Assembly (NCBI RefSeq): GCF_003345355.1
Contig: NZ_QQNB01000002.1
Span: forward strand, 992,001 to 1,056,000
Direction: 5' to 3'
From: Sphingomonas aracearum
GTDB lineage: Bacteria > Pseudomonadota > Alphaproteobacteria > Sphingomonadales > Sphingomonadaceae
Length of the DNA stretch: 64,000 nucleotides
Shown piece by piece: positions 36,359 through 45,300 of this stretch; the first letter of the stretch is position 1, and the number at the start of each line of letters is the position of its first letter. A program made the translations under genes and the position numbers. The notes below the pieces were generated by a model. The model saw only the letters and a list, made by a program, of their open reading frames with translations. It had not been told where the DNA came from and ran no database searches.

Positions 36359-36381
36359 CGGGGCGCCGCGCTGGCGCCCCG
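36359..36381. terminator. Hairpin between convergent pheA and peptide transporter
   Basis: Perfect stem CGGGGCGCC / GGCGCCCCG, 5-nt loop, right after the pheA stop. No T-run; probably a bidirectional transcription block. Confidence 0.5.
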
Positions 36382-36385
36382 ATCC

Positions 36386-37987
36386 TCACCGGCCCGGCTT
36401 CAGCTCGCCTCGCATATCCAGCCCCGCCGCCTCGTTCTCGCCGAGCTGCGACTCCCCGGCCAGCGCGTGGTCGGGCGTGCCGAGCGTCTCGAGGTGCATC
36501 AGCCGCGTGACGAACGGCGCCGCCACCAGCGCCACCACGCCCACCCCGATCGAGAACCAGCCGATCTGGCCGTAGACGTCGAGCATCCCCTGCACGCCGC
36601 GGTTCTCCGCATCGGTCGCCTGCGCGATCTGGCCGGCGATGAAGTTGCCCGCCGCCATGGTCAGGAACCAGGTGCCCATCATCAGCCCCGTCATGCGCGG
36701 CAGCGACAGCCGCGTCATGGACGAGAGGCCCACCGGCGAGAAGCACAGCTCCGCGCAAGTGTGGAAGAAAAACAGCAGGATGATGAACATCGCCGGGGTC
36801 AGCCCGTCGCGCCCGGTGCCCGCGCCCCAGATCACGCTGAAGAAGCCTACCCCCACCAGAATCAGCCCGATGCCGAACTTCAGCGCCGCGCTCGGCTCCA
36901 GCCTGCGGCGGTTCAGGAAGGTCCACAGGCCGGCAAAGACCGGGGCGAACAGGATGATGAAGATCGAATTGACCGACTGGAACACGGAAGCCGGCACGTT
37001 CCAGCCCAGGATCACGCGGTCGACCTGCTGGTCGGTGAAGACGTTCAGGGACGAGCCCTGCTGCTCGAACAGCGCCCAGAACAGCGGGTTCAGCGCGATC
37101 AGGTACAACGCCGCCAGGATGCGCTGGAACTCCACCCGCGGCAGCGTCCGCCAGGCATGAACCAGGATATAGCCGATGGTCAGGATCAGGAACGCGATCA
37201 GCGCCATCCCGATCGCGTCCTGGTACTGGATCGCCCAGCCGATCGCGAGCACGCCGAGAGCGGCGCCGAGATAAGTGGTCCATTCGCGCGACAGGCCGGC
37301 CAGCACCGGCGCCTTCAGCGCCTCGCGCGACCGCGGTGCCCCTGCCCCGTGCAGGTCGCCCTGGAACAGCACAAAGGTGACCAGGCCCAGCAGCATGCCG
37401 ATACCCGCCGCGCCGAAGCCCCAGGACCAGCCGACCCGCTCGCCCAGGATGCCGACCAGGATCGGCCCCAGGAACCCGCCGAGATTGATGCCCATGTAGA
37501 AGATGGAGAAAGCCGGGTCGCGCCGCACGTCGTCGCGGGGGTACAGCGCGCCGACCAGCACCGAGATGTTCGCCTTCAGGAACCCGGTGCCGACGATGAT
37601 CGCCGCCAGCGCCATGTAGAAGCCGGTCAGGTACCCGCCCTGCGCGCCCTCCGGCCCCTCCACCAGCGCGATCAGCAGGTGGCCGAAGGCGATGAACACG
37701 CCGCCGGCCAGCACGGCGCGCCGCGCGCCCAGATAGCGGTCGGCGATTGCCCCGCCGATCACCGGCGTGATGTAGACCAGCGCGGTATAGGCGCCGTAGA
37801 TGGCGTAGGCGGGCTTCTCGCCCAGCAGGAAGTGCTTGGTCAGGTAGAAGACGAGGATCGCGCGCATTCCGTAATAGGAGAACCGCTCCCACATCTCCGC
37901 GAAGAACAGCAGGAACAGCCCGCGCGGGTGGCCCAGCAGCGTTTTCGCTCCCGCCGGCACCCCGCCGCCAAATTCCCCTGCCGCCAT
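36386..37987 (-). CDS. Proton-dependent oligopeptide transporter (POT/PTR family)
   Basis: 533 residues, inner membrane, about 14 helices. The N-terminal helix carries the family signature FAEMWERFSYYGMRAILVFY (ExxERFxYYG), followed by the second signature GGAIADRYLGARRAVLAGG and FSIFYMGINLGGFLGPILVG. It imports di- and tripeptides with protons. Single gene; it fits a peptide-using lifestyle together with PepN and the M28 peptidase elsewhere in the window. Confidence 0.94.
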   Translation of the reverse strand: MAAGEFGGGVPAGAKTLLGHPRGLFLLFFAEMWERFSYYGMRAILVFYLTKHFLLGEKPAYAIYGAYTALVYITPVIGGAIADRYLGARRAVLAGGVFIAFGHLLIALVEGPEGAQGGYLTGFYMALAAIIVGTGFLKANISVLVGALYPRDDVRRDPAFSIFYMGINLGGFLGPILVGILGERVGWSWGFGAAGIGMLLGLVTFVLFQGDLHGAGAPRSREALKAPVLAGLSREWTTYLGAALGVLAIGWAIQYQDAIGMALIAFLILTIGYILVHAWRTLPRVEFQRILAALYLIALNPLFWALFEQQGSSLNVFTDQQVDRVILGWNVPASVFQSVNSIFIILFAPVFAGLWTFLNRRRLEPSAALKFGIGLILVGVGFFSVIWGAGTGRDGLTPAMFIILLFFFHTCAELCFSPVGLSSMTRLSLPRMTGLMMGTWFLTMAAGNFIAGQIAQATDAENRGVQGMLDVYGQIGWFSIGVGVVALVAAPFVTRLMHLETLGTPDHALAGESQLGENEAAGLDMRGELKPGR

Positions 37988-38198
37988 ACGCTTACGCTCC
38001 CTTTACCTTTGCGGAAAAGACTAGCGGCTGCGCGCGGCGTGTCACCAAATATCGCCCCTGCTTCGCCGGGTGGAACCATGCGCAGGCGCGCGGCAGAGCG
38101 TAGCAGCGCGCGATGCGTGTGCGGTGACGCCCCTCCCCCACCGCCTTTGGCGGCGGTCCCCCTCCCCTTGCAGGAGAGGATCGGGTAAGCCCGCCCCC

Positions 38199-38777
38199 AT
38201 GTTCAACGACCAGACTTCGCCGCTGACCGCCCTTGCCACCCGCCGGTCCGCCAAGGCGCGCGACCTCGTCGCGCCCGGCCCCGACGCCGATCAGCTGGCG
38301 CAGATCCTCGCACTTGCCGCGCGCACGCCCGATCATGGCAAGATCGCGCCGTGGCGCTTCGTCACGGTGTCGGCGGAACAGCGAAACCGGCTCGCTTCCG
38401 TGATCGGCGACGCCTATCGCGCCGAGCGCCCCGCCGCTGGCCCCGCCGAGGTCGCCGCCATGGCGGATTTCGCCCGCCAGGCACCGCAATTGGTGGTGAT
38501 GCTGTTCGTGCCCCGCACCGAAAGCCACATCCCGATATGGGAACAGGAGCTGTCGGCGGGCGCGGCGGGCATGAACCTGCTCCACGCCGCGCACGCGCTG
38601 GGCTTTGCCGGAAGCTGGCTCACCGGATGGCCGTCGTTCAACGAGACGGTGCGCGATGCCTTTGGCGCCGCGCCGGAGCGGATCGTCGGGTTCTTCTTCC
38701 TCGGCACGCCCGCCCGCCCGCTGGACGAGCGCCCCCGTCCCGACCTGACGCAGGTGATCCAGGCCTGGCCGGGCTGA
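38199..38777 (+). CDS. Nitroreductase-family FMN oxidoreductase (YdjA-like)
   Basis: 192 residues. The small single-domain nitroreductase fold is indicated by ATRRSAKARDLVAPGPD, the FMN-binding AARTPDHGKIAPWRFVTV and the C-terminal GAAPERIVGFFFLGTP. Length and motifs place it with the compact YdjA type rather than NfsA/NfsB. Natural substrate unknown. The start MFNDQTSPLTAL is chosen over an upstream open stretch that has no family homology. A small GntR regulator follows after 40 bp. Confidence 0.87.
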   Translation: MFNDQTSPLTALATRRSAKARDLVAPGPDADQLAQILALAARTPDHGKIAPWRFVTVSAEQRNRLASVIGDAYRAERPAAGPAEVAAMADFARQAPQLVVMLFVPRTESHIPIWEQELSAGAAGMNLLHAAHALGFAGSWLTGWPSFNETVRDAFGAAPERIVGFFFLGTPARPLDERPRPDLTQVIQAWPG

Positions 38778-38817
38778 CATGCTGGACTCGCAGGCCGCAA
38801 CGGTGTATTAAGCCAGC

Positions 38818-39171
38818 ATGACAGCTCTGAGCGAGGACAGCCCGGTCTATCTCCGCCTGCGCGCCACGATCGCGGCGGCGATCCTGCGCGGCGACTATCG
38901 CGCGGGGGACCAGCTGCCCTCGGTGCGTGCGCTGGCCGCCGAGCACGGCGCCAATCCGCTCACCGTCGCCAAGGCCTATCAGAGCTTCCAGGACGACGGC
39001 TATGTGGAGGTCCGTCGCGGCGTCGGCATGTTCGTGCTGCCGGGCGCCGCCGATCAGCTTCGCGTCGCCGAGCGCGAGCGCTTTCTCACCGGCCAATGGC
39101 CGCGCATCCGCAGCCATATCGAGCTGCTCGGGCTGGACACCGCAACGCTGCTGGACCGCGAGACGGCCTAG
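38818..39171 (+). CDS. GntR-family regulator, YtrA subgroup
   Basis: 117 residues. The winged-helix region is SPVYLRLRATIAAAILRGDYRAGDQLPSVRALAAEHGANPLTVAKAYQSFQDDGYVEVRRGVGMFV, followed by only about 40 residues. The short tail is typical of YtrA regulators, which lack the large effector domain. These often control neighbouring ABC transporters; none is adjacent here, so a target cannot be named. The nitroreductase just upstream is the nearest candidate. Confidence 0.88.
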   Translation: MTALSEDSPVYLRLRATIAAAILRGDYRAGDQLPSVRALAAEHGANPLTVAKAYQSFQDDGYVEVRRGVGMFVLPGAADQLRVAERERFLTGQWPRIRSHIELLGLDTATLLDRETA

Positions 39172-39181
39172 ACCCTGCGCT

Positions 39182-39297
39182 CCGTTCGTCTCGAGTAGCC
39201 ATCGAGCTTGTCGAGATGGCGTGTCGAGAGGTCGCCCGGTGAGCAGCTCTCTCGATATGGGTTCTCGACAAGCTCGAACCCTACTCGATACGAACGG
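39182..39297. repeat. Intergenic palindromic element of sphingomonad type
   Basis: Outer arms CCGTTCGTCTCGAGTAG (39182-39198) and CTACTCGATACGAACGG (39281-39297) are inverse with one mismatch. Inside are TCGAGCTTGTCGAG and CTCGACAAGCTCG, also inverse to each other. It lies between convergent genes and may act as a terminator. I associate this TCGAGCTTGTCGAG-type repeat with sphingomonad genomes. Confidence 0.75.
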
Positions 39298-39315
39298 TGG
39301 TGGGGGGTAAGGCTC

Positions 39316-41013
39316 TCACACCGCGAAGGCGTCCGCCTCCACCGCATACAGCACCTCCGCGCCCGCCAGCGCGCTTGCCTTGAGGCCCAACGCCTCCGGG
39401 ACGATCTGCTCGAGGTAGAAGCGCACGCAGGCCTTCTTCATGCGGCCGAAATCGTCGTTGCCCACGGCGGCGCCTTCGCGCTCCATCAGCCAGCCGCAGG
39501 TCGCCACCGAGAGCATGGTGAGGAACGGATAGCTGCCGGCGAGCTTGTCGTCCGCGTCCATGGCCTGCATCGCCCGGCCGACCTCGTCGCAGGCCGCGAC
39601 CAGCTCGGCGAGCGCCGGGGACGTGGCTCCGCGCAGGTCCGCCATCAGGCCGGCGAACGCCCCGCCATTGTCCAGCGCCAGCTTGCGGCCGACCAGGTCC
39701 GCGGCCTGGATGCCGTTGGTTCCCTCGTAGATCGGGGTGATGCGGGCATCGCGGAAGAACTGCGCCGCGCCCGTCTCCTCGATGAAGCCCATGCCGCCGT
39801 GCACCTGCACGCCGAGGCTCGCCACCTCGTTGCCAAGGTCGGTGCCATGCGCCTTGGCCAGCGGCGTCAGCACCTCCAGCCGGTTCTGCGCGCCCGCCTC
39901 GCCGATCGCCGCCCGGTCCACCTGCGCCGCCGCGTAATAGACCAGAGCGCGCGCCGCCTGCGTCTGCGCCTTCATGCGGAGCAGCATGCGCCGCACGTCC
40001 GGATGCTCGATGATCGCCGCCGCGCCGGTCTTGCGTGCGCCCTGCACGCGCTCGCGGGCATAGGCGACCGCCCGCTGCGTCGCCGCCTCGGCCACCTGCA
40101 CACCCTGCAGGCCGACGTTCAGCCGCGCATTGTTCATCATGGTGAACATCGCCCGCATGCCGCCGAATTCGGGCCCGATCAGCTCGCCGACGCATTCGTC
40201 GCTGTCGCCAAAGGACAGCACGCAGGTGGGCGAGGCGTGGAGGCCCATCTTGTGCTCGATGGAAACCACCCGCACGTCGTTGGAATCGCCCGGCGTGCCA
40301 TCGGCGTTCAGCCGGTACTTGGGCACGAGGAAGAGCGAGATGCCGCGCGTGCCCGCCGGGGCCTCCGGTGTGCGCGCGAGCACGAGGTGAACGATGTTCG
40401 GGGCCATGTCATGGTCGCCGAACGAGATGAAGATCTTGGTGCCCTTGATGCTGTACGTGCCGTCGCCGCGCGGCGTGGCGGTGGCTCGCAGCGCACCGAC
40501 ATCGCTGCCCGCCTGCGGCTCGGTGAGGTTCATGGTGCCGGTCCACTCGCCGGTGGCGAGATGCGGCAGGTAGGCGGCCTGCTGCTCGGGCGTGCCATGG
40601 TGCACCAGCGCCTCGATCGCCCCCACCGTCAGCGTGGGGCAGAGCGCGAAGCCCATGTTCGCGGTGCCCAGCGTCTCCAGCACCGCGGTGGACAGCGCAA
40701 ACGGCAGCCCCTGCCCGCCGAACGCCTCCGGCGCGCCGATCGTGCCCCAGCCGCCTTCCACATAGTCCTTGTACGCCTGCGGGTAGCCTTCGGGCATCAC
40801 CACGCCATCGGGCGTCCATTTCGCGCCCACCGTGTCGCCGGCGCGGTTGAGCGGCGCCCACTCGCCGGCCGCGAACTGGCCGACACCCTCCAGCACGGCG
40901 TCCACCACGTCCTCGCTGGCGGCGGCAAAGCGCTCGCTGGCCGCCAGCTCGCCGATGCGCACGATCTGGTCGAGCACGAAGCGCTGCTCGGTCACGGCGG
41001 GAGTGAAGGTCAT
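39316..41013 (-). CDS. Acyl-CoA dehydrogenase, long form (DmdC-like)
   Basis: 565 residues, FAD enzyme introducing a 2,3-double bond in acyl-CoA. Motifs: MNLTEPQAGSDVGALRATA, a GTKIFISFGDHDM substrate/FAD loop, QVHGGMGFIEE and the catalytic glutamate in PIYEGTNGIQAADLVGRKL. The extra C-terminal domain and overall length match the group that includes methylmercaptopropionyl-CoA dehydrogenase (DmdC) and many fatty-acid homologues; without dmdB/dmdD nearby a DMSP role is not supported. It is divergent from tsaC with a 46-bp gap. Confidence 0.92.
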   Translation of the reverse strand: MTFTPAVTEQRFVLDQIVRIGELAASERFAAASEDVVDAVLEGVGQFAAGEWAPLNRAGDTVGAKWTPDGVVMPEGYPQAYKDYVEGGWGTIGAPEAFGGQGLPFALSTAVLETLGTANMGFALCPTLTVGAIEALVHHGTPEQQAAYLPHLATGEWTGTMNLTEPQAGSDVGALRATATPRGDGTYSIKGTKIFISFGDHDMAPNIVHLVLARTPEAPAGTRGISLFLVPKYRLNADGTPGDSNDVRVVSIEHKMGLHASPTCVLSFGDSDECVGELIGPEFGGMRAMFTMMNNARLNVGLQGVQVAEAATQRAVAYARERVQGARKTGAAAIIEHPDVRRMLLRMKAQTQAARALVYYAAAQVDRAAIGEAGAQNRLEVLTPLAKAHGTDLGNEVASLGVQVHGGMGFIEETGAAQFFRDARITPIYEGTNGIQAADLVGRKLALDNGGAFAGLMADLRGATSPALAELVAACDEVGRAMQAMDADDKLAGSYPFLTMLSVATCGWLMEREGAAVGNDDFGRMKKACVRFYLEQIVPEALGLKASALAGAEVLYAVEADAFAV

Positions 41014-41059
41014 GGCGTCCTCTTATGTCTCTGCTTTCAACTCGCTATAACGCGAGTGG

Positions 41060-42001
41060 ATGACCTCTCCAAACCTGCGCATCTTACCCTACGGCACGGC
41101 CGCGATCGCCGAGGCGGCGGCGCTGGTCGAATCGGGCGCGTGCGTCGCGGTGCCGACGGAGACGGTATATGGCCTCGCCGCCGACGCCACCAACGCCGCC
41201 GGCGTGGCCGCCATCTATGCGGCCAAAGGGCGGCCGAGTTTCAACCCGCTGATCGTGCACGTGCCCGATCTCGCCGCAGCGGAACGGATCGCGACGATGG
41301 ATGCCGATGCCCGATCGCTGGCGGAGCGTTTCTGGCCCGGTCCGCTCACCCTGGTCCTGCCGCTGCGAGCCGATGCCGGGATCGCGCCCGCGGTCACCGC
41401 CGGGCTGGGCACGGTCGCGCTGCGCGTGCCGCGTCACCGCGCCATGCAGGCGCTGTTGAGAGCCACGGGCAAGCCCCTCGCCGCTCCCTCCGCCAATGCC
41501 AGCAACCATATCAGCCCGACCACGGCGGAGCACGTCGCCGCAAGCCTGGGGCCGCGCGTGCCGCTGATCGTCGACGACGGTGCGACCGCGAACGGGCTTG
41601 AATCCACCATCGTGCATGGTCGCACGGTTCTGCGCCCCGGCCCGGTCACCAGCGCCGAGCTAGCGGCCTTGTTTCCCGACACAGGCCGAGGCGCGGCCCC
41701 TCCGACCGGCGACAAGGTCACCGCCCCCGGCCAGCTCGCCAGGCATTACGCTCCGCGCAAGCCGCTGCGCCTTCACGCCGAAGCGGCCGAGCCGGACGAG
41801 TGGCTGATCGGCTTCGGCCCAATCGCCGGCGAGGACACGCTGTCCGCCGGCGGCGACCTGAACGAAGCTGCCGCCAACCTGTTCGCCGCGCTGCACCGGG
41901 CGGATGCCTCGGGCCGCCCGCGCATTGCCGTCGCACCGATCCCGCGCACCGGCATCGGCGAGGCGATCCACGACCGCCTCGCCCGCGCGGCGCATCGCTA
42001 G
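41060..42001 (+). CDS. tsaC: L-threonylcarbamoyladenylate synthase, Sua5 (long) form
   Basis: 313 residues; makes threonylcarbamoyl-AMP for t6A modification of ANN-decoding tRNAs. The YrdC domain shows [31 protein letters not shown] and [16 protein letters not shown]. The C-terminal Sua5 domain (about 215-310) begins after the [16 protein letters not shown] linker, making this the two-domain Sua5 type. The last 4 bp overlap the end of convergent msrA. Cytoplasmic, housekeeping. Confidence 0.94.
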   Translation: MTSPNLRILPYGTAAIAEAAALVESGACVAVPTETVYGLAADATNAAGVAAIYAAKGRPSFNPLIVHVPDLAAAERIATMDADARSLAERFWPGPLTLVLPLRADAGIAPAVTAGLGTVALRVPRHRAMQALLRATGKPLAAPSANASNHISPTTAEHVAASLGPRVPLIVDDGATANGLESTIVHGRTVLRPGPVTSAELAALFPDTGRGAAPPTGDKVTAPGQLARHYAPRKPLRLHAEAAEPDEWLIGFGPIAGEDTLSAGGDLNEAAANLFAALHRADASGRPRIAVAPIPRTGIGEAIHDRLARAAHR

Positions 42002-42555
42002 GCGCTGGCGACCGCCGCCTGCGCCTTGCTGCGCGCGGCAAAGCTCTTGCGCAGCTTCTGGAGCTTGGGCGGGATCACCGCCAGGCAATACGGATTGCGC
42101 TGCCCCTCGCCGTTCCAATATTCCTGGTGATAGTCCTCGGCGGGATACCAGGGGGCGTCACCCGGCTCGATCGTAGTGACGATCGCGTTCGGCCAGTTGC
42201 CCGCATTGCGCGCCATCGCCGCGCGCACTTCGGTTTCCTGCTCCGCCGAATGCGGGAAGATGGCCGAGCGATATTGCGTGCCGACATCGTTGCCCTGGCG
42301 GTTCAGCGTCGTCGGATCGTGCGTCGCGAAAAAGATGTCGAGCAGGTCGGCATAGCTCACCTGGTCGCTGTCGAACGTCAGCCGGATCGCCTCGGCATGG
42401 CCGGTGTTGCCGCCGCATACCTGCTTGTACGTCGGGTTGGGCTGGGTGCCGCCGATATAGCCGCTTTCCACCCTGGAAACGCCGATCACGTCGTTGAACA
42501 CCGCCTCCGTGCACCAGAAGCAGCCGCCGGCAAAGGTTGCGGTTTCGGTCGCCAT
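41998..42555 (-). CDS. msrA: Peptide methionine sulfoxide reductase A
   Basis: 185 residues; reduces methionine-S-sulfoxide. The catalytic motif [10 protein letters not shown] (nucleophile Cys12), the [19 protein letters not shown] segment and [10 protein letters not shown] are all present. A possible resolving cysteine sits in [12 protein letters not shown]. The ATG has a GAGGAG site. Its stop overlaps the tsaC stop on the other strand. Cytoplasmic repair enzyme. Confidence 0.96.
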   Translation of the reverse strand: MATETATFAGGCFWCTEAVFNDVIGVSRVESGYIGGTQPNPTYKQVCGGNTGHAEAIRLTFDSDQVSYADLLDIFFATHDPTTLNRQGNDVGTQYRSAIFPHSAEQETEVRAAMARNAGNWPNAIVTTIEPGDAPWYPAEDYHQEYWNGEGQRNPYCLAVIPPKLQKLRKSFAARSKAQAAVASA

Positions 42556-42649
42556 GTTGGGAAACTCCTCGAAAGATTTGTGTCCTAGATAGGAGCGCGG
42601 TGGCGCGAGGCAATCACGGCTGCTAGCGCGCAAGGCAAAGGGGATCATC

Positions 42650-43645
42650 ATGGGCATGTCGGTTCTGGTCACGGGCGGCGCGGGTTATATCGGCAGCCAT
42701 GCGGTGCTGGCGCTGCTCGATGCGGGGCATCGGGTGGTGGTGGTCGACAATCTCGTCACCGGCTTTGCCTGGGCCGTCGATCCCCGCGCCACGCTGGTCG
42801 AATGCGCGGTGGAGGACGACCGCGTGCGCGACGTGATCCGCGAGCACGGCGTGGAGGCGATCATGCATTTCGCCGGCTCCGTGGTGGTGCCGGAATCGGT
42901 GTCCGACCCGCTCAAATACTATCGCAACAACACCGCCGCCTCCCGTGCGCTGATCGAGAGCGCGGTGGTGGCCGGGTGCAAGCACTTCATCTTCTCCTCG
43001 ACGGCCGCCACCTACGGCACGCCCGCCAAGGTGCCCGTCGCGGAGGGCGATCCCACCGTGCCGATCAACCCGTACGGCATGTCCAAGCTGATGACCGAGG
43101 CGATGCTGAAGGACGTCGCCGCGGCGCACCCGATCAACTATGCGGCGCTGCGCTATTTCAACGTCGCCGGCGCCGATCCGCTGGGCCGATCCGGCCAGTC
43201 CACGATCGGCGCGACGCACCTCATCAAGATCGCGGTCGAGGCGGCGATCGGCAAGCGGGGCCATGTCGGCGTCTATGGTACCGATTTCGACACCCCCGAC
43301 GGCACCGGGGTGCGCGATTACATCCATGTCTCTGATCTCGCCGCCGCGCATGTCGCCGCGCTGGACCTGCTGGTAAGCGACCCGGGCAGGAGCCATACGC
43401 TGAACGCCGGCTACAATCGCGGCTTCTCCGTGCTGGAGGTGCTCGATGCGGTGGACCGCGTCACCAACATGCAGATCGAGCGCCGCATGGAAGGCCGCCG
43501 CGCCGGCGACCCTGCCGCGCTGGTGGCGGACAACAGCGCGATCCTGTCCACGCTCGCCTGGCGCCCGGCGCGCGCCGATCTCGACACCATCGTCACCGAT
43601 GCCCTCGCCTGGGAGCGCAAGCTGGCCGAGCGGCAGGCCTCATGA
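42650..43645 (+). CDS. galE: UDP-glucose 4-epimerase
   Basis: 331 residues; interconverts UDP-glucose and UDP-galactose with bound NAD. Extended SDR features: [27 protein letters not shown], catalytic YGMSK, and a [11 protein letters not shown] loop followed by the C-terminal sugar-binding part ([17 protein letters not shown]). It overlaps the next gene by the ATGA quadruplet, so both are co-translated. Supplies galactose units for envelope polysaccharide or lipooligosaccharide. Confidence 0.95.
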   Translation: MGMSVLVTGGAGYIGSHAVLALLDAGHRVVVVDNLVTGFAWAVDPRATLVECAVEDDRVRDVIREHGVEAIMHFAGSVVVPESVSDPLKYYRNNTAASRALIESAVVAGCKHFIFSSTAATYGTPAKVPVAEGDPTVPINPYGMSKLMTEAMLKDVAAAHPINYAALRYFNVAGADPLGRSGQSTIGATHLIKIAVEAAIGKRGHVGVYGTDFDTPDGTGVRDYIHVSDLAAAHVAALDLLVSDPGRSHTLNAGYNRGFSVLEVLDAVDRVTNMQIERRMEGRRAGDPAALVADNSAILSTLAWRPARADLDTIVTDALAWERKLAERQAS

Positions 43646-44565
43646 ACGCAGCCGGGGAGGCACGCCCGCAATCCACGCGGGCGTCGATCCTGATCCCGTT
43701 CGGCATCGTCACGCTCGTCTGGTCGTCCACCTGGATCGTCATCCGCGACCAGATCACCAGCGTGCCGCCGAGCTGGTCGGTCACCTACCGCTTCACCGCG
43801 GCGAGCATCGCCATGCTGCTCTACGCGCTGGCAAAAGGCGAGCGGTTGCGGCCGGACGCGCGCCAGCTCGGCTTCGCCTTCCTGGTCGGGCTGGGGCAGT
43901 TCTGCGTCAACTTCAACTTCGTCTATCGCGCCGAGGCCTATATCGCCTCCGGGCTGGTCGCGGTGGTGTTCGCGCTGATGCTGGTGCCCAATGCGCTGCT
44001 TGCCCGGATCTTCCTGGGCCAGCGGCTCGGGCGGCAGCTGCTCCTCGGCTCGGCCATCGCCATCGCCGGCATCAGCCTGTTGTTCGTGCACGAGGCGCGC
44101 GTCGACACGCACGGCCCTGCGCAGGTGCTTGCCGGCCTGGGCTTCGTCGGCCTCGCCATCCTCGGCGCGTCGGCCGGCAACGTGCTGCAGGCGACGAAGA
44201 CCGCGCGCGCCTATCCGCTGATCTCGACGCTGGCCTGGTCGATGGTGATCGGCACCGGGCTGGATGCCCTGGTCGCCTGGACCCTGACGGGCCCGCCGGT
44301 GATGGAGTGGCGCGCGGCCTATATCGGCGGCATCCTCTATCTCGGCCTGATCGGCTCGGCGCTGACCTTTCCACTCTACTACGCCGTGATCCGCGTGATC
44401 GGCCCGGCCAAGGCGGCCTACTCCAACGTGCTGGTACCGGTGCTCGCTATGCTGATCTCGACCGTGTTCGAGGGGTATCGCTGGTCGACGCTGTCGGCGG
44501 CCGGCGGGCTGCTCGCGCTCGTCGGCCTCGTCATCGCGCTGACGGCACGCAGGCCGAACCGGTAG
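43642..44565 (+). CDS. EamA/DMT-family transporter (10 helices)
   Basis: 307 residues, inner membrane. Two EamA repeats (GIVTLVWSSTWIVIRDQ... and GLAILGASAGNVLQATKTARA...) give ten predicted helices; the second half ends AYSNVLVPVLAMLISTVFEGY, a family motif. Drug/metabolite transporters of this kind usually export small metabolites; substrate unknown. Overlaps galE by 4 bp upstream, and its last about 148 bp overlap the end of the opposite-strand epimerase-like gene. Confidence 0.88.
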   Translation: MNAAGEARPQSTRASILIPFGIVTLVWSSTWIVIRDQITSVPPSWSVTYRFTAASIAMLLYALAKGERLRPDARQLGFAFLVGLGQFCVNFNFVYRAEAYIASGLVAVVFALMLVPNALLARIFLGQRLGRQLLLGSAIAIAGISLLFVHEARVDTHGPAQVLAGLGFVGLAILGASAGNVLQATKTARAYPLISTLAWSMVIGTGLDALVAWTLTGPPVMEWRAAYIGGILYLGLIGSALTFPLYYAVIRVIGPAKAAYSNVLVPVLAMLISTVFEGYRWSTLSAAGGLLALVGLVIALTARRPNR

Positions 44566-45296
44566 TCGGGGAAACGCGGGCGCCAGCCGAGCACGCTCTT
44601 GGCCCGGCCGTTCGCCACCCGGCGGTTCTCGGCATAGAAGGCCCGGGCCATGGGTGAGAGGCTTTCCAGGGGCACGATCGGCGGGGCCGCACGCCCGAGC
44701 AGGGCGGCGGCATAGGCGACCACCTGGTCCTGGTCGCACGGCAGGTCGTCCGCGAGATTGTACGCGCCCGCAGGCGCATGGAGGCCCGCCACCACTCCGG
44801 CGGCGAGATCGGTAACATGCACCCGGCTGAACACCTGATCGGGCAGGCCCACGCGGTGCGCCCTCCCCTCCGCCACCCGCTCCAGTGGCGAGCGGCCCGG
44901 GCCATAAATGCCGGGCAGGCGGAACACGCGCGCGCCCCGCGCCAGCCACGCGGCGTCCGCCAGATTGCGGTTCGCGCGGCGGCCGCGCACCGGCGCGCCC
45001 TCGTCCACCCAGGCACCGCTGGCATCGCCGTACACGCCGGTGGAGGACAGATAGCCGAGCCACTTGCCCGCCAGCCCGTCGCCATAAGCGTCCAGCACCG
45101 GATCGCCGTCCTCCGGCGGCACGGAAGACAGCACGTGCGTCGCCGCCCTCAGCGCCGCCCGGACGCGATCCGCGTCGCCGAAGGCGATCGATCCGTCGCG
45201 CCCGTCGCGGGTGGTACCCGCCACCGCCAGTCCCCGGGCCTCGGCTGCCCTCGCGATCCAGCGCGCGGAATAGCCGAGGCCGAAGATCAGCAGCAT
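44418..45296 (-). CDS. NAD(P)-dependent epimerase/dehydratase-like protein (YeeZ-type extended SDR)
   Basis: 292 residues. It begins MLLIFGLGYSARWIARAAEA, a shortened Rossmann nucleotide loop, followed by THVLSSVPPEDGDPVL and GYLSSTGVYGD, as in YeeZ-like proteins. The conserved part ends near WRPRFPDYRFGLRAV; the last about 35 residues (Ser/Thr-rich) are encoded antisense to the EamA gene and look like a run-on extension. Substrate unknown. It starts 4 bp after the stop of the M28 peptidase gene, so the two form one transcript. Confidence 0.82.
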   Translation of the reverse strand: MLLIFGLGYSARWIARAAEARGLAVAGTTRDGRDGSIAFGDADRVRAALRAATHVLSSVPPEDGDPVLDAYGDGLAGKWLGYLSSTGVYGDASGAWVDEGAPVRGRRANRNLADAAWLARGARVFRLPGIYGPGRSPLERVAEGRAHRVGLPDQVFSRVHVTDLAAGVVAGLHAPAGAYNLADDLPCDQDQVVAYAAALLGRAAPPIVPLESLSPMARAFYAENRRVANGRAKSVLGWRPRFPDYRFGLRAVSAMTRPTSASSPPAADSVDQRYPSNTVEISIASTGTSTLE

Positions 45297-45300
45297 TGGC

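Noticed and set aside
38140..38180. Hairpin CACCGCC-TTTGG-CGGCGGT-like before the nitroreductase gene
   Set aside because: Short, imperfect, in a C-rich stretch; could be a repeat fragment, but support is too weak.
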